A model generated the notes under the pieces. That model saw nothing but the letters and a program-made list of their open reading frames with translations. It was not told where the DNA came from and did not search any database. Position numbers and translations under genes: made by a program. Positions 1 to 11,475 of a stretch of DNA of 64,000 nt are shown here, one piece after another; position 1 is the first letter of the stretch, and the number at the start of each line of letters is the position of its first letter. The DNA lies in contig RCTD01000004.1 in the NCBI GenBank assembly GCA_014898415.1, positions 1 through 64,000 of the forward strand. The letters run 5' to 3'. This DNA is from Stromatinia cepivora. Its lineage: Eukaryota > Ascomycota > Leotiomycetes > Helotiales > Sclerotiniaceae.

Positions 1-227
1 CTTCGTTTTTGTCTATTTTTTCGGTTCCTTCACTTACTCTCTCTCGTTCCTTTCCTTCTGCGTGGGTATCTGTCTCTGTCCTCGTAACTGTCCTTGCGCC
101 TGACCCTGAACTCGAGCCTGATCCCGACTTGAGCCTGCTCCAACGCATTTCTGATATCCCATATTCTGTTGATGTTCCCTACTATCCCTATACATCTGAT
201 ATGTATAATGGATTGACGATTTGATAC
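1..227. other. Less AT-rich edge segment
   Basis: Cytosine- and guanine-containing codon-like sequence, unlike the rest of the left half. On the minus strand it contains degenerate CAGG(C/G)TC-type repeats giving Gln/Gly/Arg-rich readings. It could be the repetitive N-terminal gag region of the leftward element, or unrelated unique DNA beyond the repeat edge. I cannot tell which. No intact gene is supported. Confidence 0.4.
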
Positions 228-401
228 TGATGCTTCATTTTCATTACTGCTCTAATCCTCGATACATTTTCCCTTCGAATTTGCAAAGCATTTGAGCTGA
301 TCGATGGATTTGAAGTACTTCTTATTTCCATTATAATTACTCGAAAAGGTATCGACAATAACTAATTGACAAATTACTCCTGAAAATCAAATGAAAAGAA
401 T

Positions 402-691
402 TATCAGAATTACAAATAACAAAAAATCAATTAATTCTAAAATAATTATAAAACTTTTCATTATCCTTTTCTAATTAAAAAAACTTTTTTCTTTTAAATC
501 CAATAAAAAGCAATATCGGAATAATAACAAACCATCAATTATATATTAAAGTTTAATAAATACAAAGATTTTACAGAGTTTTCTAATCAATTGATGATAG
601 ACCACTGATTGTACGCTTGCCTTTAACAATGAAGCCGCTTTCTTATAGAGATTCCTAGCTTACTAGCAATATCCTTCTAACAACCGTAACA
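402..691 (-). repeat. 5' LTR of the partial gypsy-B copy
   Basis: This 290-bp LTR starts TGTTACGG (at 691, minus strand) and ends CTGATA (at 402), colinear with the two 291-bp LTRs of gypsy-B1. The final TA is most simply a RIP-altered CA. Confidence 0.8.
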
Positions 692-1158
692 CCTATTTGA
701 TATTCCAAATCATTATATTTTTCTATAATATATTCTAATTCATATATTTCATATCCATCAAGAAATAAAGAACAATCAAAACCAATCATTCCTTTATTCT
801 TTATCTTTTTATTCTCGAAAAGAATAAATTTCTTTTTAAATTCAATAATTTAAAATTCAAATAAAGAGCTTTAAGATTATCTACAATAATCAATAAACAA
901 AGAATAATTAAAACAATCAAGCTATTAATATTATTAGTATTACAAAATCAAAAGATTATCCCTTCTTTCCCTTTTCTTCGAATATATTATTGTTCTTTTT
1001 TTTTCTTCTTTTTTATTACTTTTTCATTTCATTTTCATTATTATTCTCCGAAATTACGATATACTTCTTCTATTCGATTTTTCGAGGATTTCGATAAGTA
1101 ATACAGCAAGGAAAGAGAAAATAATAATATAAAAGCGAAGAAACAATTTCTTTCTTTC
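692..1158. other. AT-rich spacer
   Basis: No reading frame, RNA gene or repeat recognised. It lies between the leftward gypsy-B LTR and TRIM-1 and is probably older RIP-degraded transposon sequence into which TRIM-1 inserted. Confidence 0.5.
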
Positions 1159-1163
1159 CTTGA

Positions 1164-1354
1164 TGTGAGAATCACAGCAAAGAATCGGTTAATATTCGAA
1201 TAACAATAGGTTTGGGTTTAGAATCAAGACTTTTCATTATTTTTTCTAATCGTATTGAAGAATTCCCTCTTTATATAAATGAAAACTCTTCAAACTAGTA
1301 TACAATTCAGTTTGCTTTCGGTTAGCCCTCGTTTCGTAATTGAGATTCGTAATA
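1164..1354. repeat. Left LTR of TRIM-1
   Basis: 191 bp, TGTGAGAATCACAGC at the outer end and GATTCGTAATA at the inner end. It aligns end to end with 2945-3133. Confidence 0.85.
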
Positions 1355-2670
1355 GAGCCCTTCTTTCCGAAGCTTTTGTCTTCGAAAGCTTTTGAAGTGA
1401 AACCATTTAAATTGAAATATTCAATCAAAAACTAATATCATTCGAAATTATATTGTATACCTTTCGTAAAACTATTGGAGATCTATTGATATTGTGTTGT
1501 ATATCTTTTCATAGAACCATCGATATTATATTGTATGCCTTTTCATAAAACCATCATAGATCCATCGATATTCTACAGTAATCGGCCGAGCTGAAACTCC
1601 AATAGAGAATTCTATACAACGACTAAAAGCTATAATAGTTCCTTCAATAGTGAAATTATAATGCCTACATCTTTATTTTATGAAGTTCAGTATTTTCACT
1701 TCTTTGAAAACTCTTCAATATCACTAAAAAAACCCCTGTATATATATTCATTTCGATCCACTTTCACTTCGATTTCGGTACGATTTCGATAGGCATGCTT
1801 TCGATTCGGATTCGGTAGGTTTTCAATTCGAATTCGATATACTTTCGGTTCGGATTCGATAGGTTTTCGATATGCTTTTCGTTAGGTGTGCTTTCAGTTC
1901 GAATTCGATATGCTTTTGATGTAATGAGTAAGGGATATTGATACTTCTCTTTTGGATCGACGTCCTCATCGATTTCGATGATCCTGTAGATTCGGTAAAT
2001 AATAAAAGAGGGGGTTTTCAATTTGCTTTTTCTTTTAAAACCTGAAACATAAAATCTATTATATCCATCAATATATCGATTCAAATTTGTATCAAAATGA
2101 TGATTTCAATATAAATACTGTTTTGTCTTTAACTAATATATTAGCTTTCTGATGTGGATTCAATTGTTTGTAATTAGTTTTTATTAATGATCTTTTAGAA
2201 TTATATAAGGGCTAGTTTTACTCTTTTTTTTTGAAAGAGACCTGATATTCCGTCAAAAAGAAGAAACTTCAAGCACTCCACCAAAATTCTATTTTGAAAA
2301 TAGAAATACAATTATTATCGTATATAAATTCATTCATTATATTCCTCAAGAATAATATCAAAGATTTTATCATAATATCAATTTCAATATCTTCAACTTC
2401 AATATCTTCAATTTCAATATCTTCAATCTTTCCAACAACTTTATATTCAAATTCTTTAGATTTCCGATAAGATCCCGAAAGTTTTTTATATATTTTTCGT
2501 TTTTTTCGTTCTTTTGTTTGAATGATTTATATAATTTAAGGATTCGTTTTCGAATTTCGTAAAATAGAGTAGAGTTTGATTCGTATATCATATTTATATC
2601 TTTCGAATAAATCTTTTCAATTCCTTTTTTTTTGTTTCTTGATTCGAAGGTTTTTTGTAGTATTTTTGGT

Positions 2671-2872
2671 AAGTTTTCGATAATATTCCGAAGGGTTTTC
2701 GAAGGCTTGTTTCGAAGTCAAATTCGTATATATTTTGAAGGTAAATTTCGAAGATGAATTTCGAAGGTTTTCGATAATATTTCGAAGGGTTTTCAAAGGC
2801 TCATTTCTAGATCAAATTCGTATGTATTTTGAAGGTAAATTTCGAAGGTTTTCGATAATATTCCGAAGGCTT
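2671..2872. repeat. Tandem ~80-95 bp repeats inside TRIM-1
   Basis: Three units begin near 2673, 2766 and 2848, each with GTTTTCGATAATATTCCGAA followed by GGGTTTTCGAAGGC-like sequence. A related TTCGATTCGGATTCG-type repeat lies at about 1760-1920 in the same element. Confidence 0.7.
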
Positions 2873-2944
2873 TTATGAATCAAAAAAATAAGGTTATTCC
2901 CAAAATTAATCGATGAATTGCTCTCAAAGGTAAATAAAAAGAAT

Positions 2945-3133
2945 TGTAAGAATTATAACAAAGAATTAATTAATATTCGAATAACAATAGGTTTGGATTT
3001 AGAATCAAAACTTTTCATTATTTTTTCTAATCGTATTGAAGAATTCCCCCTCTATATAGATGAAACTCTTCAAACTAGTGTACAATTCGTCCCGCTTCGG
3101 CTAGCCCTCGTTTTGTAGTTGAGATTCGTAACA
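2945..3133. repeat. Right LTR of TRIM-1
   Basis: 189 bp, TGTAAGAATTATAAC to GATTCGTAACA. It differs from the left LTR mainly by C/T and G/A changes. The terminal CA is kept here and is TA in the left copy. Confidence 0.85.
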
Positions 3134-3868
3134 CTTGATCTTCAATATTACTTTTATTATAATTCTATATCCCTATTTGGATTATACAATTAATAATTAA
3201 TATACTATAAAGATAGAAAATGAACGAAGAATTTATTTTCGAATTTTATCGATGAATAGCGATATAGTAATCTATTAAAGAATAAAAGAAAACCAGTAAA
3301 AAAGTATACAAATGAATATTACAATTTTAATATTGATGATTATTCGATTTGAAAAAATCAACAAAATATTCGCTATAGAAATTATATCTTTCAATAATCA
3401 ATGATTTTATATATCAAATATATAAATGATCGTCCTTTTCTTTACAACCCCTTTTATCCCTTGTTTTGATTAAAGAATTAATAATTTTCGACGACTTTTT
3501 CTTTCTCTTTTCTTTATCTGATTTATTATCCGAAAATCCGATATCAAAGGATCAAATAGATCGTTATTATTATCAAACAAAAAAACCTTTTTCTTTTCTT
3601 TTTTTTATCAAACGATTCTCATCTCAACAATTGTAAATACAGGATTAATAAAAAATCTTTCAATTATATAATAAAATTCAAAAGCAAAAATCTACCTCTA
3701 AATTATTATCTGAATTCATAATAGATAATTGATTACAATAAACAATAATTCCTTCGATAAAAAAGAACGATTTCTGAAATAATTAATTATATATCATTTT
3801 AGAAACAAATCTAATTAAACTATACTCCCAGAAATCGATATCTTGATTCGATATTTATATCGGACTCA

Positions 3869-4099
3869 TTAACTCTCTCTATTCGATTTATTGATCCTTC
3901 GAAAAATATTAAGATCTTCTTTCATACTTAATTCTTTCGGAGCTTTTTTTTTAATTGTTATTTGTCTGATATAGTTAGGATTTATTTGTTTAGTCTTTTT
4001 GAGTCCCGAGATCTTGAGTATAATAGTAATCAGTGAGGACTTAGTTAGAATGGAGGACGAGAGTACGGAAGGGAGATTTATGTATTTTTGGAGATTCAT
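3869..4099 (-). pseudogene. Antisense reading frame before the 3' LTR of element R
   Basis: A 76-codon Lys/Ser/Thr/Ile-rich frame on the strand opposite to the element. The same frame is recognisable in the inverted R copy at 21910-22150, with aligned residues such as ISGxKKTKQ, but there it is interrupted by stops including CAA-to-TAA at codon 4. Similarity of the reading frame in two copies suggests it was once coding. No family recognised. It lies in the position where gypsy-B1 also carries an antisense frame. Confidence 0.45.
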
Positions 4100-4466
4100 T
4101 TATTTTATTTCGTTGTTGTAATCAATATATCATAATCTAATAATTACAAACATTCTCAATTGTTATATTATAAAATCGATTATTCTTTTATACTTTTTCA
4201 ATAGAAAACTTTCTTTTTATTATTCAAAATCTTAATTTCGAAAAATATCATAAATAGCAAACCAAAAACCAAAAGATACTTGTGATTTTATATAATCAAA
4301 TTCTCTTTTATTCCAAAAATACCAAAATCATTTCAGATTATATATTATATTATTCCTTTATTAATATTTATTTATAATCGCTTTATATATTCCTTTACAA
4401 ATCAAATAAATTGTTATTTTTTATATCTTTCCATTTATTTCAAATTATCCTTCGATTTAAGGAATA

Positions 4467-4778
4467 TATTATAAAAAGCTTTACGATTCTTTATATTCTA
4501 TAAAAAATCAAAAGTATATTTTCTAATCGAAATGAAAGATCTTTTAATTCTTATCAATTTCTTCAATTAATAAAATAATCCTGATATACTGATAAACAAA
4601 GATCTAATCTAATTAAAATACATATCAATTAAATAATTATTCATTTGTTTTATATATATAATCCTTAATTCATATAATCAAAGACAAATCATTTCAATTC
4701 TATTTTACTCTACCAATCATATATACCACCTATTCCCCGATCCCTGAAAGTGCTCTGTAGTTATACTATCCCGTGATA
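4467..4778 (+). repeat. 3' LTR of element R (R-type LTR)
   Basis: 312 bp, aligning with the solo LTRs 8983-9291 and 18268-18577 and with inverted LTR 19089-19399. The start TATTATAAAAAGC is a RIP-altered TGTCACGGAAAGC. The last 70 bp keep the shared block CTATTCCCCGATCCCTGAAA and end in CCGTGATA. Confidence 0.8.
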
Positions 4779-6876
4779 TATAATAATCTGAACGAATAAG
4801 AATTTGCTATTTATAAAATTGAGTTATAAAAACTCTTTATTATTTATTGTATATTATATTCATTTTATATCCTTCGATGATCTTTATAAATAACTTATTG
4901 TAGAAGTTAGACTTTTTTTAATACTTGAAATTCGAGGTTGATAATAGAGATATTGTATTATCAAACAGTATATTCGAAATATTATCAATCATATCAAAAA
5001 TCCGTTTTCAATAAAATTATAGAATATATGAGATATTAATTATTATTATTTTGGAAATCGTTTTATTAATAATTGTTATAATCAATCAAATTGAATAAAT
5101 GATTCCATTGATATTGTATTAAACAATTGTTATATTGATAATTGTTTTGTATAAATAAATTATTGATTTAATATTATTATAATTAATGATTATTGTATTA
5201 GTAAGTAATATTACAAGGGATTATTTTGTATCTATTTGTTTTTTTAAAGTATTTATTTATTTTTTCGCTTATATTCCTAATCTTATAATTATATTATTTA
5301 CAGAAATAATAAAAGCTTTGAAAATATTTTCATTCTTTTATATTTTATTTCTAGATTCTAATTATATTAAGATTTATAAGATTATTTCGAATATATAATC
5401 TTAATAATATATAATGATAATTATAAATCAGAGTAGATTTCGATAAATTTATATTATAGTATTTATTATTTTGATAATTTTGATTTTAGATCTGAAACTT
5501 CTTTTTTTTATTCTTTTATATTAATAATGTTATAAGAATTTGAATCATCTTTTATTAATATTTTTAATTCATTTATAATCTTTTGTTTTATTGTTGAAAT
5601 TATTTTGTGAAGAATTTTATTATTAAAAGCTTCTAAATATTTCACTTTCGTATAAAAGAAAATGAATAATATTTTGTCTTATATTTTGAGTTTGTCGAAT
5701 TTTATTATAATTTCTTATTCGATATCAATCGGTATATAGAGATTATGAAACTTTTTTTAAAAAGATATCTATTATAACAAATTCCGATATATTCTATATA
5801 ATATTCTCTATATTTTTTTATCTTTTTTATTATATTATTCCTTTTAATAAAAAGATCATATAGAACAATTTCTTTTGTTTTATATTAAAAAATATAACAT
5901 TATTTTTCTAATAAATTTATAAATCTAATTTTCAATCCAGATATTCATTTTATCGAATTAATCCATCTATTTATCTCCTTTGAATAAATCAGAATTTTTT
6001 GTAATTTATCGAGATTAATAGAAATACAGAAGAACAATTGTATCAATATTTGTTACAATCAATTATTCCTGATATTATATATTTTGAACAAATAATCGTA
6101 TCTTAAATAAATTAATTAATTATAAACTTTCATTTAAATCATAATCTTTTTACAAAAAGTCTTTATTTATATAAAAACTTCGTTTATAAAATTGTATAAA
6201 TATATTAAATAATTCGAAACTTTTGGATTCAGATTATTAATAAATATTTGGAAAACAAATATAAGATTTATAAACTTTATATTATTAACAATAGAAAACT
6301 CATATATAAACTACTATTATTAATTAAAGATTTCCTGAATATAATCTTTAATCTCTAATACTATCTTTTACCCAATAGAAATAATTGATCCTGGAATATC
6401 TAATATAATAATTGTGTTTTTAAAATATATCTTAAAAATCGAAATATATTTCCTGAATCAATTGTTTTATTATTTAACGAATTCTAAATCTAAATATAAA
6501 TCGGATCTAGATTATATCGAATCTTATATTTTGCAAAATATCTGATTTGTAATATATCAAAATCTGAATCTTGATCTAATTTGTAATGAATCTAAATATT
6601 ATTATCGAATTTTTGAATCATTCTTCGAATCGTTTTCTTTTTCGAAACAAAACTGAATTGTCTTCTAAACGATAAAATCTTTTGAAAAATAGAATATACT
6701 ATTATAATATAAAAAAAGATCTTAAGTAATACAATAATTTTCTATATAGAAAAAAAGAAGATACTAAAAGGAACGCTGATTATATGGGGAATGGATGCTT
6801 GAGGCATCCATGCAGACTAGCTAGGAACGGGTAGTGAACCCGTGACAGAAAGGAAGGAATAATATAATTATATATA
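4779..6876. other. AT-rich desert
   Basis: About 2.1 kb of extremely AT-rich DNA with no supported gene. Short frames such as that at 5186-5398 are hydrophobic and compositionally biased and resemble nothing I know. The only unusual segment is the hairpin island near 6770-6860. Confidence 0.6.
6791..6843. other. Two adjacent hairpins in an un-RIPed island
   Basis: ATGGATGC (6791-6798), loop TTGAG, GCATCCAT (6804-6811) is a perfect 8-bp stem. ACGGGT (6827-6832), loop AGTGA, ACCCGT (6838-6843) is a perfect 6-bp stem. The ~90-bp island around them is much richer in G and C than its surroundings and keeps intact stems. It sits ~35 bp outside the left TIR of the pogo element. It is not a tRNA by my reading. 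Confidence 0.6.
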
Positions 6877-6926
6877 ACGTGGTTTATCAGCGAGCGGGCC
6901 ATATCACCGAGTGAGTCATTTTTATC
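6877..6926 (+). repeat. Left TIR of the pogo element
   Basis: About 50 bp matching the complement of 8675-8724. The outer 31 bases are identical, and a few transitions and other substitutions follow. Confidence 0.9.
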
Positions 6927-6974
6927 TCAATTTATATCTTTCAACTTCAATATGTGATTTATTAATAATATATT

Positions 6975-8589
6975 ATGGAATTGAATAATCAAGAAGGTCG
7001 AATATTTTTAGTTATTGAAGTTATCAATAAAGATTAAAAATTAAGTATTCGGAAAATTGTTAAATTATATAATATCCTGTATACAAAGATTTAGTGTAGA
7101 ATGAATGGTTCTATCCTTTATATCGAATCTCGAATAAATGATTATAATTTGATCAAATTAGAAGAGAAGATATTTATCTAGTATATAATTGATATAGATG
7201 AAAGAGGATTTGTATTTAAATTAAATGATATAAAAGATATAGCGAATTATATTTTCGAATTGCGAGATGTAAAGAAAGTTGGAAAGTTTTGGGTTTATTG
7301 TTTTATTAAACGATATTCAAAATTAAAGATACATTTTAATTATATTTATAATTTCCAAAGAGCTTTTTACGAAAATCCTAAATTTATTGAAGAGTGGTTT
7401 CGATTGGTATCGAATATAAAGATGAAATATGGTATTCAAGATTGTGATTTCTATAATTTCGATAAATCGGTTTTATGATGAATATAATATACTTTGGAAT
7501 GATTGTAATTAATATTGAGCGAAATAATAGAAGCAAGGTAATACAATCAGATAATCGAAAGTGAGTTATGGCAATTATATATAGCAATAGAAAGGATGAA
7601 ATTATATCTCTATTTCTGATAGTTCAAAGATAAGTTTATTTTTCTAATTGATATATCGAAATCGATTTTCTTATGGATTGGATTATTAAATCTACTTTCA
7701 ATGAATGAATAAATAATAAGATAAGATTAAAATAATTAAAGTATTTCAATAAATATATTATTTGTCAAAAAAAAAACAAATATCGAATATTAATATTGAA
7801 TGAATATGAAAGTTATAAATCAATACTTTTTTAATCATATTACAAATCAAATAATATTATATACTTCAAATTACTATCATATTCAAATCATTTAATTCAA
7901 CTATTCGATCTTAAATGTTTTGATATATTCAAACATTTATATAATTATCAAATTAAAGGATTTATCAAAGCTTATATCACCAAAATTGAATTCTTTATAA
8001 TCTTCAAAGCTATATATTTACAATCATTTACTATTCAGAATATAAAAGCTAATTTTCCAAGAACAGATTTAATATTATTCGATTCTCAATTTATACACTC
8101 AAAATTAGATATTAGAATTCGTACTTCTATTTCTCCATTTACTTTCTTGGAACTTACCAATTTCTGAATCTTTCAAACCCCTTATAATCTAATTAAAACT
8201 CTCTTACAATCAACTTTAATAAAAACTCGAATAACTTATCATCAATCAAATTCTCCTATACTTATATTTAAGACTATATAAACTTTAATGAAAAATACAA
8301 AAAAACTAACATATAAAATTATACTTTTAAATACTGAGAATCGTATACTTCGAAGAACAAATAAAACATTAAATAAATCGATACACTAAAAAAATTCAAT
8401 TATATAATGAAGAAATACTTATTAAACAAAAAACTGAAGATATATTATCACAACAAAAAATTAATAATCAAATCCAATACAACGAACATCAAAATGAAAG
8501 AAATTCTAATAAAGAATCATCTACTAATCGATACTATAATAAGTATAGAAAAACTGATCATAATTCAAGAATTTGTCAGAATAATATAA
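6975..8589 (+). pseudogene. RIP-inactivated pogo/Fot1 DDE transposase
   Basis: The frame opens at ATG 6975 and reads through several nonsense codons. Near 7010-7110 it shows the helix-turn-helix part (INKD, KLSIRK, LYNI). At 7260-7478 it matches the part leading to the first catalytic Asp of Fot1-like transposases, with readable KYGIQDCDFYNFDK, where the family has Asp followed by Glu-Thr-Gly. The second catalytic region near 7770-7800 reads LNEYES, with Asn where the family has Asp, a G-to-A change. Multiple stops (e.g. after 7478) show it is dead. Confidence 0.85.
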
Positions 8590-8674
8590 TAGATCCTAAT
8601 TATTAGATTCTTGATAATTTCAATGAATTGATTTAATTATTGTTAAATAATATAGATTTAAAATGATAAATTGA

Positions 8675-8724
8675 AGTAAAAGTGGCCCGCTCAGTGATAT
8701 GGCCCGCTCGCTGATAAACCACGT
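8675..8724 (-). repeat. Right TIR of the pogo element
   Basis: Mirror of the left TIR. An internal GGCCCGCTC is present twice in the right copy (near 8682 and 8701), whereas the left copy has a RIP-like variant at the inner one. Confidence 0.9.
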
Positions 8725-8982
8725 TATACGAAAACATTATTCCTTAAGATTACTTATAGTAAAGAATCAATTAGTTATAAAATAATATTAAAACTTTCAT
8801 TATTCTTTTAATTGTATAAGAATTTTTTCTTTTTATAATCTTATAAAAAAATATTAAAGGGATGACGAATATTATTGAATCGATATAGTTTTATAATAAA
8901 GAATTTTTATAAAGTTTTTTAATTTATTAAGAGTATTTCTATTCTAATGTATATATTTTAAAACACCTTTCATAATTCGACT

Positions 8983-9291
8983 TGTCACGGAAAGCCCTGT
9001 GATCCCCTGTATCCTACGAAGGATCAAAGCGTATGCTTTCCAATCGGAATGAAGGATCTTCTAGCCCTTACCAATCTACCAATTGATAAGGTGATCCTGA
9101 TATACTAATAAACAAAGATCTAGCCTAATTAAGGTGTATATCGGCTAGATAACCATTCATTTGTTCTATATATACAGCTCTTGATTCATATAATCAAGGG
9201 CAAGTCATTCAATTCTTTTACTCTACCAATCACGTGTACCACCTATTCCCCGATCCCTGAAAGTGCTCTGTAATCATACTATCCCGTGATA
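8983..9291 (+). repeat. Solo R-type LTR
   Basis: 309 bp from TGTCACGGAAAGC to CCCGTGATA with no internal element sequence on either side. Flanks CGACT (8978-8982) and CGATT (9292-9296) are a target duplication with one C/T difference. It is the least RIPed member of the family and is the product of recombination between two LTRs. Confidence 0.85.
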
Positions 9292-9296
9292 CGATT

Positions 9297-9623
9297 CTTA
9301 TTGGTTTAGAAAGTATATAAGATCTATATAAGAATATAAAATTGAAAAGAAATGAATTGAATTTATTAAAGATTAAAAATATTATAAATAATATATAAAA
9401 TAAAATTGAAGGAAGAAAAATATTTAATCAATTGAAAGCTTTTTAATAATATAATTTTTATTATTTTGCGATCGATGATTATAGAATAATAATTAATTGA
9501 AGGATTTAAGATTGAATTGAAGAATTGAGGTTATTGAAAAGATTAAGAACGATTTTGATTGATTTAATAAATCAGAGTAAGAGTACAATGAGAAAGATAA
9601 AGAACTTTAAAATATTTCATATT
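9297..9623. other. AT-rich spacer
   Basis: No gene or repeat recognised between the solo LTR and gypsy-A1. Confidence 0.5.
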
Positions 9624-9628
9624 CTCTT

Positions 9629-9910
9629 TGTCACGAATCGTGAACCACAGGAGGCTAACCACGTGATACCTCTTATCTCCCATATCAATTTATAAACTGA
9701 TCATCCGTGTGTATGCGTTACGAATCATACGATTTAGTATAGTAAAATGGTAACCCTAATAATGTATATGTACAATCCTACAACCCACAAATGGGTATTT
9801 GTATATATATATCTAATCGCTCCTTACGAGCCATAATTCTTCAGTTATAGATTCTAAAGAATATAATTGATCCTGTTTATTCAACTCTACTACGACTTTT
9901 GTGCATCATA
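9629..9910 (+). repeat. 5' LTR of gypsy-A1
   Basis: 282 bp, TGTCACGAATCGTGA at the start and GTGCATCATA at the end (final CA altered to TA). Same length as its 3' partner and as both gypsy-A2 LTRs. Confidence 0.95.
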
Positions 9911-10188
9911 TTATCTACAATTCATTTACAAGCGTTCGATTATCTGATAATCTTTCAAATAATATTTTATTTTAATAATACCTTTTTAGGTGAACTTTTA
10001 TAATATTATACCCAAAGAAAAAAGATCTATTCCGATCTAATCGACGAAGATATAAACATTTTTAAAAGTATATCATTATTTTCACAATACAACGAACTCC
10101 TCCTTTTATATACTCCGAATTTTCGAAAGTATATTCTAAGGAATCTTTTTCTTCTCCTCAATTATTTCAACAATTTTTCAAAGAAAAT

Positions 10189-11460
10189 ATGAATATAGGA
10201 TTAGATAACATTATTATTAAAAGAAAGAAGATTGGTAAAGAGAAGATTCCAATATATAAAGTTAATACTCCCAACGATTCAATTGCTTCTTCCGAACCAT
10301 TATTATAATTACAAAATCTCTATACAATAATTATAAGTTTGAAAAAGGAGAATCGATAATTGAAAATTATAATGATAATAAGCTTTACAATAATACAATC
10401 TCCTTTTGAGTCCCAAATGATGCTTATATAAGCATTCAGATCAATAGTAGTACTTAAAATTCCCTTTATTCCTTCAATCGAAATCTAAGGATCTTTATCT
10501 AAACAAATCCGAAGATCTTAAAATCAAAGAAAGAAAACTTTAATCAAACGATTTGATTATCCAAGGCTCTTCAAGGATTCTTTTTCTCTTTCAGGAAATG
10601 ATAATCTATTTAATAATCAGGGGTTCTTTTATTCAAGAAACCGATCTAATTGGTTAAGATCGTATTCCTGTATTAATCACAATTTGTAATAAGATGTATA
10701 TATATTTAAACCTATAAATCTTACTACTAAATTTAATGATGATATTGAATCTAAAACTAATTTGTAGTAATTATTGGTTATAGAACGATTCGAACTGTAT
10801 ATTATATCATTTAAAAATGAAATACAACATTGTATATACATAATCGATTAAATCGAATCGGAAATACAAATATATTGTTATACTTTTTATATATAAATAC
10901 CCCGATTTATAATATTCGAATTGATTGAATAGTTTGTAGTGATCTATCGGAATCTGGTTGAAGTTGATGATACTCATTCTTAATACGAGATATAGATTAT
11001 ACTTAATACAATTCGATATAACAATTTCCTAAAATAATATAGAAAGTTTAGATTACTTATTACTCAAATAAAGATTATTAATAATAAAATCCTATTTAGA
11101 AATCTTGAATAGAAGATTTCCGATTTTCTTTTGTAAGTAGTAATAATACTTATTAAGAATTACAAGATTATAGAAGAATTTATGAATATATTTATTAAAA
11201 TAAATCAAAACGAAGTTTCATTATAAAAACGAAATCGATATTGTATTGATCGAGAAGTTTTTATAGCTATTTGCAAACCAATAATTATTATGAACCCCTT
11301 ACAATCCTTTCGGAGTTTTAATAGTTCCAATTTTGGAACCTTTATATTCCCGAAACCATTTCCATTCCGAAATACTCCTTCCGGATACACCAGTCCTACT
11401 ACATCCAATAATTATTCGAATTTCAAATGCTCATCGCCCTTTTCCTTTTCTAGAATAATA
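10189..11460 (+). pseudogene. gag remnant of gypsy-A1
   Basis: Broken plus-strand frames between the 5' LTR and the protease. Lys-rich and Asn/Ser-rich segments, including the frame at 11290-11589 with a Phe/Pro/Ser-rich stretch, are matched in the same place in gypsy-A2 (35900-37150). No zinc knuckle can be read. The start is approximate. Confidence 0.6.
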
Positions 11461-11475
11461 TATATATCGATACTT

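Larger units (their letters stand above)
1..691 (-). mobile_element. 5' end of a gypsy-B LTR retrotransposon copy, cut by the window edge
   Basis: Read on the minus strand, 691 down to about 228 matches the LTR and leader of the full-length gypsy-B1 element at 27316-34773 (its positions 27316 to about 27795), with mainly transition differences. The LTR comes first and internal sequence runs toward position 1, so this is the 5' end of an element oriented leftwards. The outer flank at 692-696 is CCTAT; its partner target duplication lies outside the window. Similarity to gypsy-B1 is lost at about 227, where base composition also changes. Confidence 0.8.
1164..3133. mobile_element. TRIM-1: small non-autonomous LTR element
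   Basis: Two direct repeats, 1164-1354 and 2945-3133, start TGTGAGAA / TGTAAGAA and end GTAATA / GTAACA. The flanks carry an identical 5-bp duplication CTTGA (1159-1163 and 3134-3138), which proves a single LTR-element insertion. The 1.6-kb interior shows no gag, protease, reverse transcriptase or integrase motif on either strand, even allowing for RIP stops. It does contain TTCG-rich degenerate repeats. Size (1970 bp) and absence of coding match terminal-repeat retrotransposons in miniature, which depend on enzymes from other elements. Orientation is undetermined. Confidence 0.85.
3139..4778 (+). mobile_element. Element R, 3' portion (direct copy)
   Basis: Positions ~3640-4778 reappear in reverse complement at 19089-22368 (with TRIM-2 inserted in that copy), ending in an LTR at 4467-4778. 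The piece is therefore internal sequence plus 3' LTR of an LTR retrotransposon. No 5' LTR was found. The stretch 3139-3640 belongs to this element or to another old repeat; its left neighbour is TRIM-1, which may have inserted into it. RIP decay is heavy and no pol domain is recognisable, but an antisense reading frame precedes the LTR. Confidence 0.65.
6877..8724 (+). mobile_element. Fot1/pogo-type DNA transposon (Tc1/mariner superfamily)
   Basis: The ends are inverted repeats beginning ACGTGGTTTATCAGCGAGCG (left 6877, right end 8724 on the complementary strand), flanked by TA on both sides, as expected for Tc1/mariner elements. The 1848-bp length is normal for Fot1-like elements. The interior encodes a heavily RIPed transposase on the plus strand. 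The TIRs remain GC-rich while the interior is degraded. Confidence 0.9.

Noticed and set aside
6780..6850. tRNA-like gene in the hairpin island
   Set aside because: Two simple stems without an acceptor stem, anticodon arm or the GTTCGA-type T-loop.
11205..11408. Minus-strand frame inside gypsy-A1 gag
   Set aside because: Shadow of the sense gag frame; not preserved as an open frame in gypsy-A2.
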